This document shows, one piece after another, positions 19,460-20,767 of a DNA stretch of 20,767 nucleotides; positions within the stretch are counted from its first letter, which is position 1; each line of letters opens with the position of its first letter. The notes under the pieces were generated by a model. That model saw only the letters and a list, made by a program, of their open reading frames with translations. It ran no database searches and was not told where the DNA came from. Position numbers and translations under genes: made by a program. Origin of the DNA: Elysia marginata (taxonomy: Eukaryota > Mollusca > Gastropoda > Plakobranchidae); the NCBI GenBank assembly GCA_019649035.1, contig BMAT01007723.1, positions 411,555 to 432,321 of the forward strand. Reading direction: 5' to 3'.

Positions 19460-20680
19460 TTAAAGATAAAGCACAAAGAAAGACACGTGGTGCTATTGAA
19501 ATTTTCGTAGCTGGGTTGTCACTAACTTCGGGAAAGAACATAGTATCGTGTAGGGCAAATGGGAAAAGCAGAGCTTCGAGTGCAACCTTGAAGTCAAAAC
19601 CAGAGGGTGGTAGACCTAGAACAATGTAGTTGCGATGGAAGTTTAATTATACCGTTAAAGTGCACCACGCTCCTCCACAAATTATTCTAGTTGTAGATCG
19701 AAAATGCACTTTAGATAACGGTATTTACTGCTGCCATTAAATAATTTCAATGACGTTATCCCACAAATCACGGCTACCTTAATACTTGTGGGCATACTGT
19801 ATATACATATAGCCTACCACTTGTATTTTTGCTAAAGGGTTTCTAATTTGTTACCCATATATATTGTATTGCATTATTAATTGTCCAAAGACACCAATAA
19901 TTGACTATCTTATACATTATCATGAACGTACATATTGCCGGATCCAATAATTATACAATGTATATAACGTATTCGTAAACGATGTAGCCTATTATGACAA
20001 TGTATTAACTATTATACAAGCTAAGCTTCTTGACCCCTCATACGTGTTCCTTTTAAATCCTCAGTTGAGGTTCGATTCCTGATTGCTATAAAAAGACCAT
20101 TTTCCAATGATTGTACAAGTTAATTATTTCAACTTTAGTATCGTTGGCACAACAAAACCAGGTCAAAGTCGCCTGGAATAAAACTGAGGTATACTAGGGT
20201 TTAAAATGCATTTCGGGTGTTTTCTGTCAGTTTTCAAGTTTTTAGCCTTGATGAAACCAAAAATAAGTCTGCCCCATTTAGGCTTCTGTTTGATAAATGT
20301 TTCGATCATTAAATGTTTTCAGTTTTCATTTTTGCTAAACCATTGTAATTTAAGTCTAAACAGTTGTCTAAACAATACAGGCCTTTTTGTCCGTTAATTG
20401 TTTTTTTTTTACATTACAACATTATAGAAAGCAATAAACTCTATCCCAAGTTCTAGTTTGGCTGTTTTGATAAAACAAAGTTTATTTTGCTAAAAAAGAA
20501 GTGAGGAACTTAGAAATGTCAAAAACAAAACTTGAAGTAGTAGTTATGATAGGGTTTTCCCAGGCCACAACATAATCAGTCGAATCGTCTCTATCCTCGC
20601 AAAGAACCACGCGAAAAATGTTTGTATAAAAATTTAAAAAGTTTTTTTTTATATATATATAGAAGTCCGGAACAAAATTA
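19460..20680. other. Gene-free AT-rich sequence; possible first intron
   Basis: No credible coding frame on either strand. It holds an imperfect hairpin at 19649-19724 and a (TA) run at 20651-20661. If the exon at 19331-19454 is real, this is its intron. Confidence 0.4.
19649..19724. repeat. Inverted repeat, 16-base arms with a 4-base bulge
   Basis: ATACCGTTAAAGTGCA (19649-19664) pairs with the arm at 19705-19724, which reads TGCACTTTAGATAACGGTAT. All 16 positions pair once four extra bases in the right arm are bulged. The loop is 40 bases. Confidence 0.6.
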
Positions 20681-20701
20681 CAATTATGTGCACATTATTG
20701 A

Positions 20702-20767
20702 CTGCAGCAGCTACTACTGCTGCTCCTGCTGCTGGTACTGCTACTGCTACTGCTACTGCTACTGCTA
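20702..20767 (+). repeat. CTG/CTA trinucleotide-type repeat running off the window
   Basis: Imperfect CTG, CTA and CTC triplets settle into a pure CTACTG hexamer at the right edge. One plus frame reads Thr-Ala repeats (with an ATG at 20686 in the same frame, MCTLLTAAATTAAPAAGTAT), another reads Leu. CAGCAG at 20705-20710 could act as a tandem acceptor. It is most simply a microsatellite; a coding low-complexity exon cannot be excluded because the sequence is cut. Confidence 0.8.

Noticed and set aside
20069..20079. tRNA B-box-like word GGTTCGATTCC
   Set aside because: No A box at the right distance and the T stem does not pair fully; no acceptor stem is visible.

Overview
This is AT-rich eukaryotic, almost certainly animal, DNA. 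It has one unambiguous gene: a complete intronless large-Maf bZIP transcription factor on the minus strand (11913-13118, 401 residues). No other long coding sequence is present; the rest is non-coding sequence, small candidate exons, simple repeats and inverted repeats. The invertebrate Maf sequence and many short palindromes of the ACATGTA and AGGCCTA types suggest a marine invertebrate. An echinoderm is my best guess, but the sequence alone does not prove it.

Layout. 1-1650: AT-rich sequence with simple repeats and no convincing gene. 1660-2347: a possible plus-strand terminal exon, then a 3'-UTR-like stretch with AATAAA at 2342. 2350-11912: about 9.5 kb without credible coding sequence. 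Its right end is the Maf 3' UTR (first minus-strand AATAAA at 11156-11161); more minus-strand poly(A) signals, as far left as 2606, allow a much longer 3' UTR that would end against the candidate plus-strand gene. Two foldback-type inverted repeats lie here (5048-5378 and 10520-10761). 11913-13118: Maf. 13119-13510: Maf leader with a 9-codon upstream ORF, a TATA box at 13487-13493 and a CRE-like half site next to it. 14358-14672: a good terminal exon of a second minus-strand gene, with acceptor, 70 codons, stop and AATAAA, ending about 0.87 kb upstream of the Maf TATA box. 14680-19130: intron or intergenic DNA with a small foldback (16429-16500) and a diverged repeat family sharing a GTTGCTTGT core (about 17408-18683). 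19131-19256: a large CT/CACT microsatellite. 19331-19454: a candidate plus-strand first exon encoding a signal-peptide-like N terminus with a GTAATT donor. 20686-20767: a Thr-Ala-coding trinucleotide/hexanucleotide repeat running off the window, in phase with that donor.

How it fits together: Maf and the unidentified gene upstream lie head to tail on the minus strand. The Maf protein keeps the regulatory grammar of vertebrate large Mafs: an N-terminal SUMO-type lysine, a four-step Ser/Thr phosphorylation ladder, the extended homology region and the Tyr-containing basic region. Its zipper has Ser at the fourth heptad position. The most unusual items are the inverted repeats in the presumed 3' UTR, the GTTGCTTGT family and the two partial genes at the flanks. 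I found no clearly new multi-gene system.
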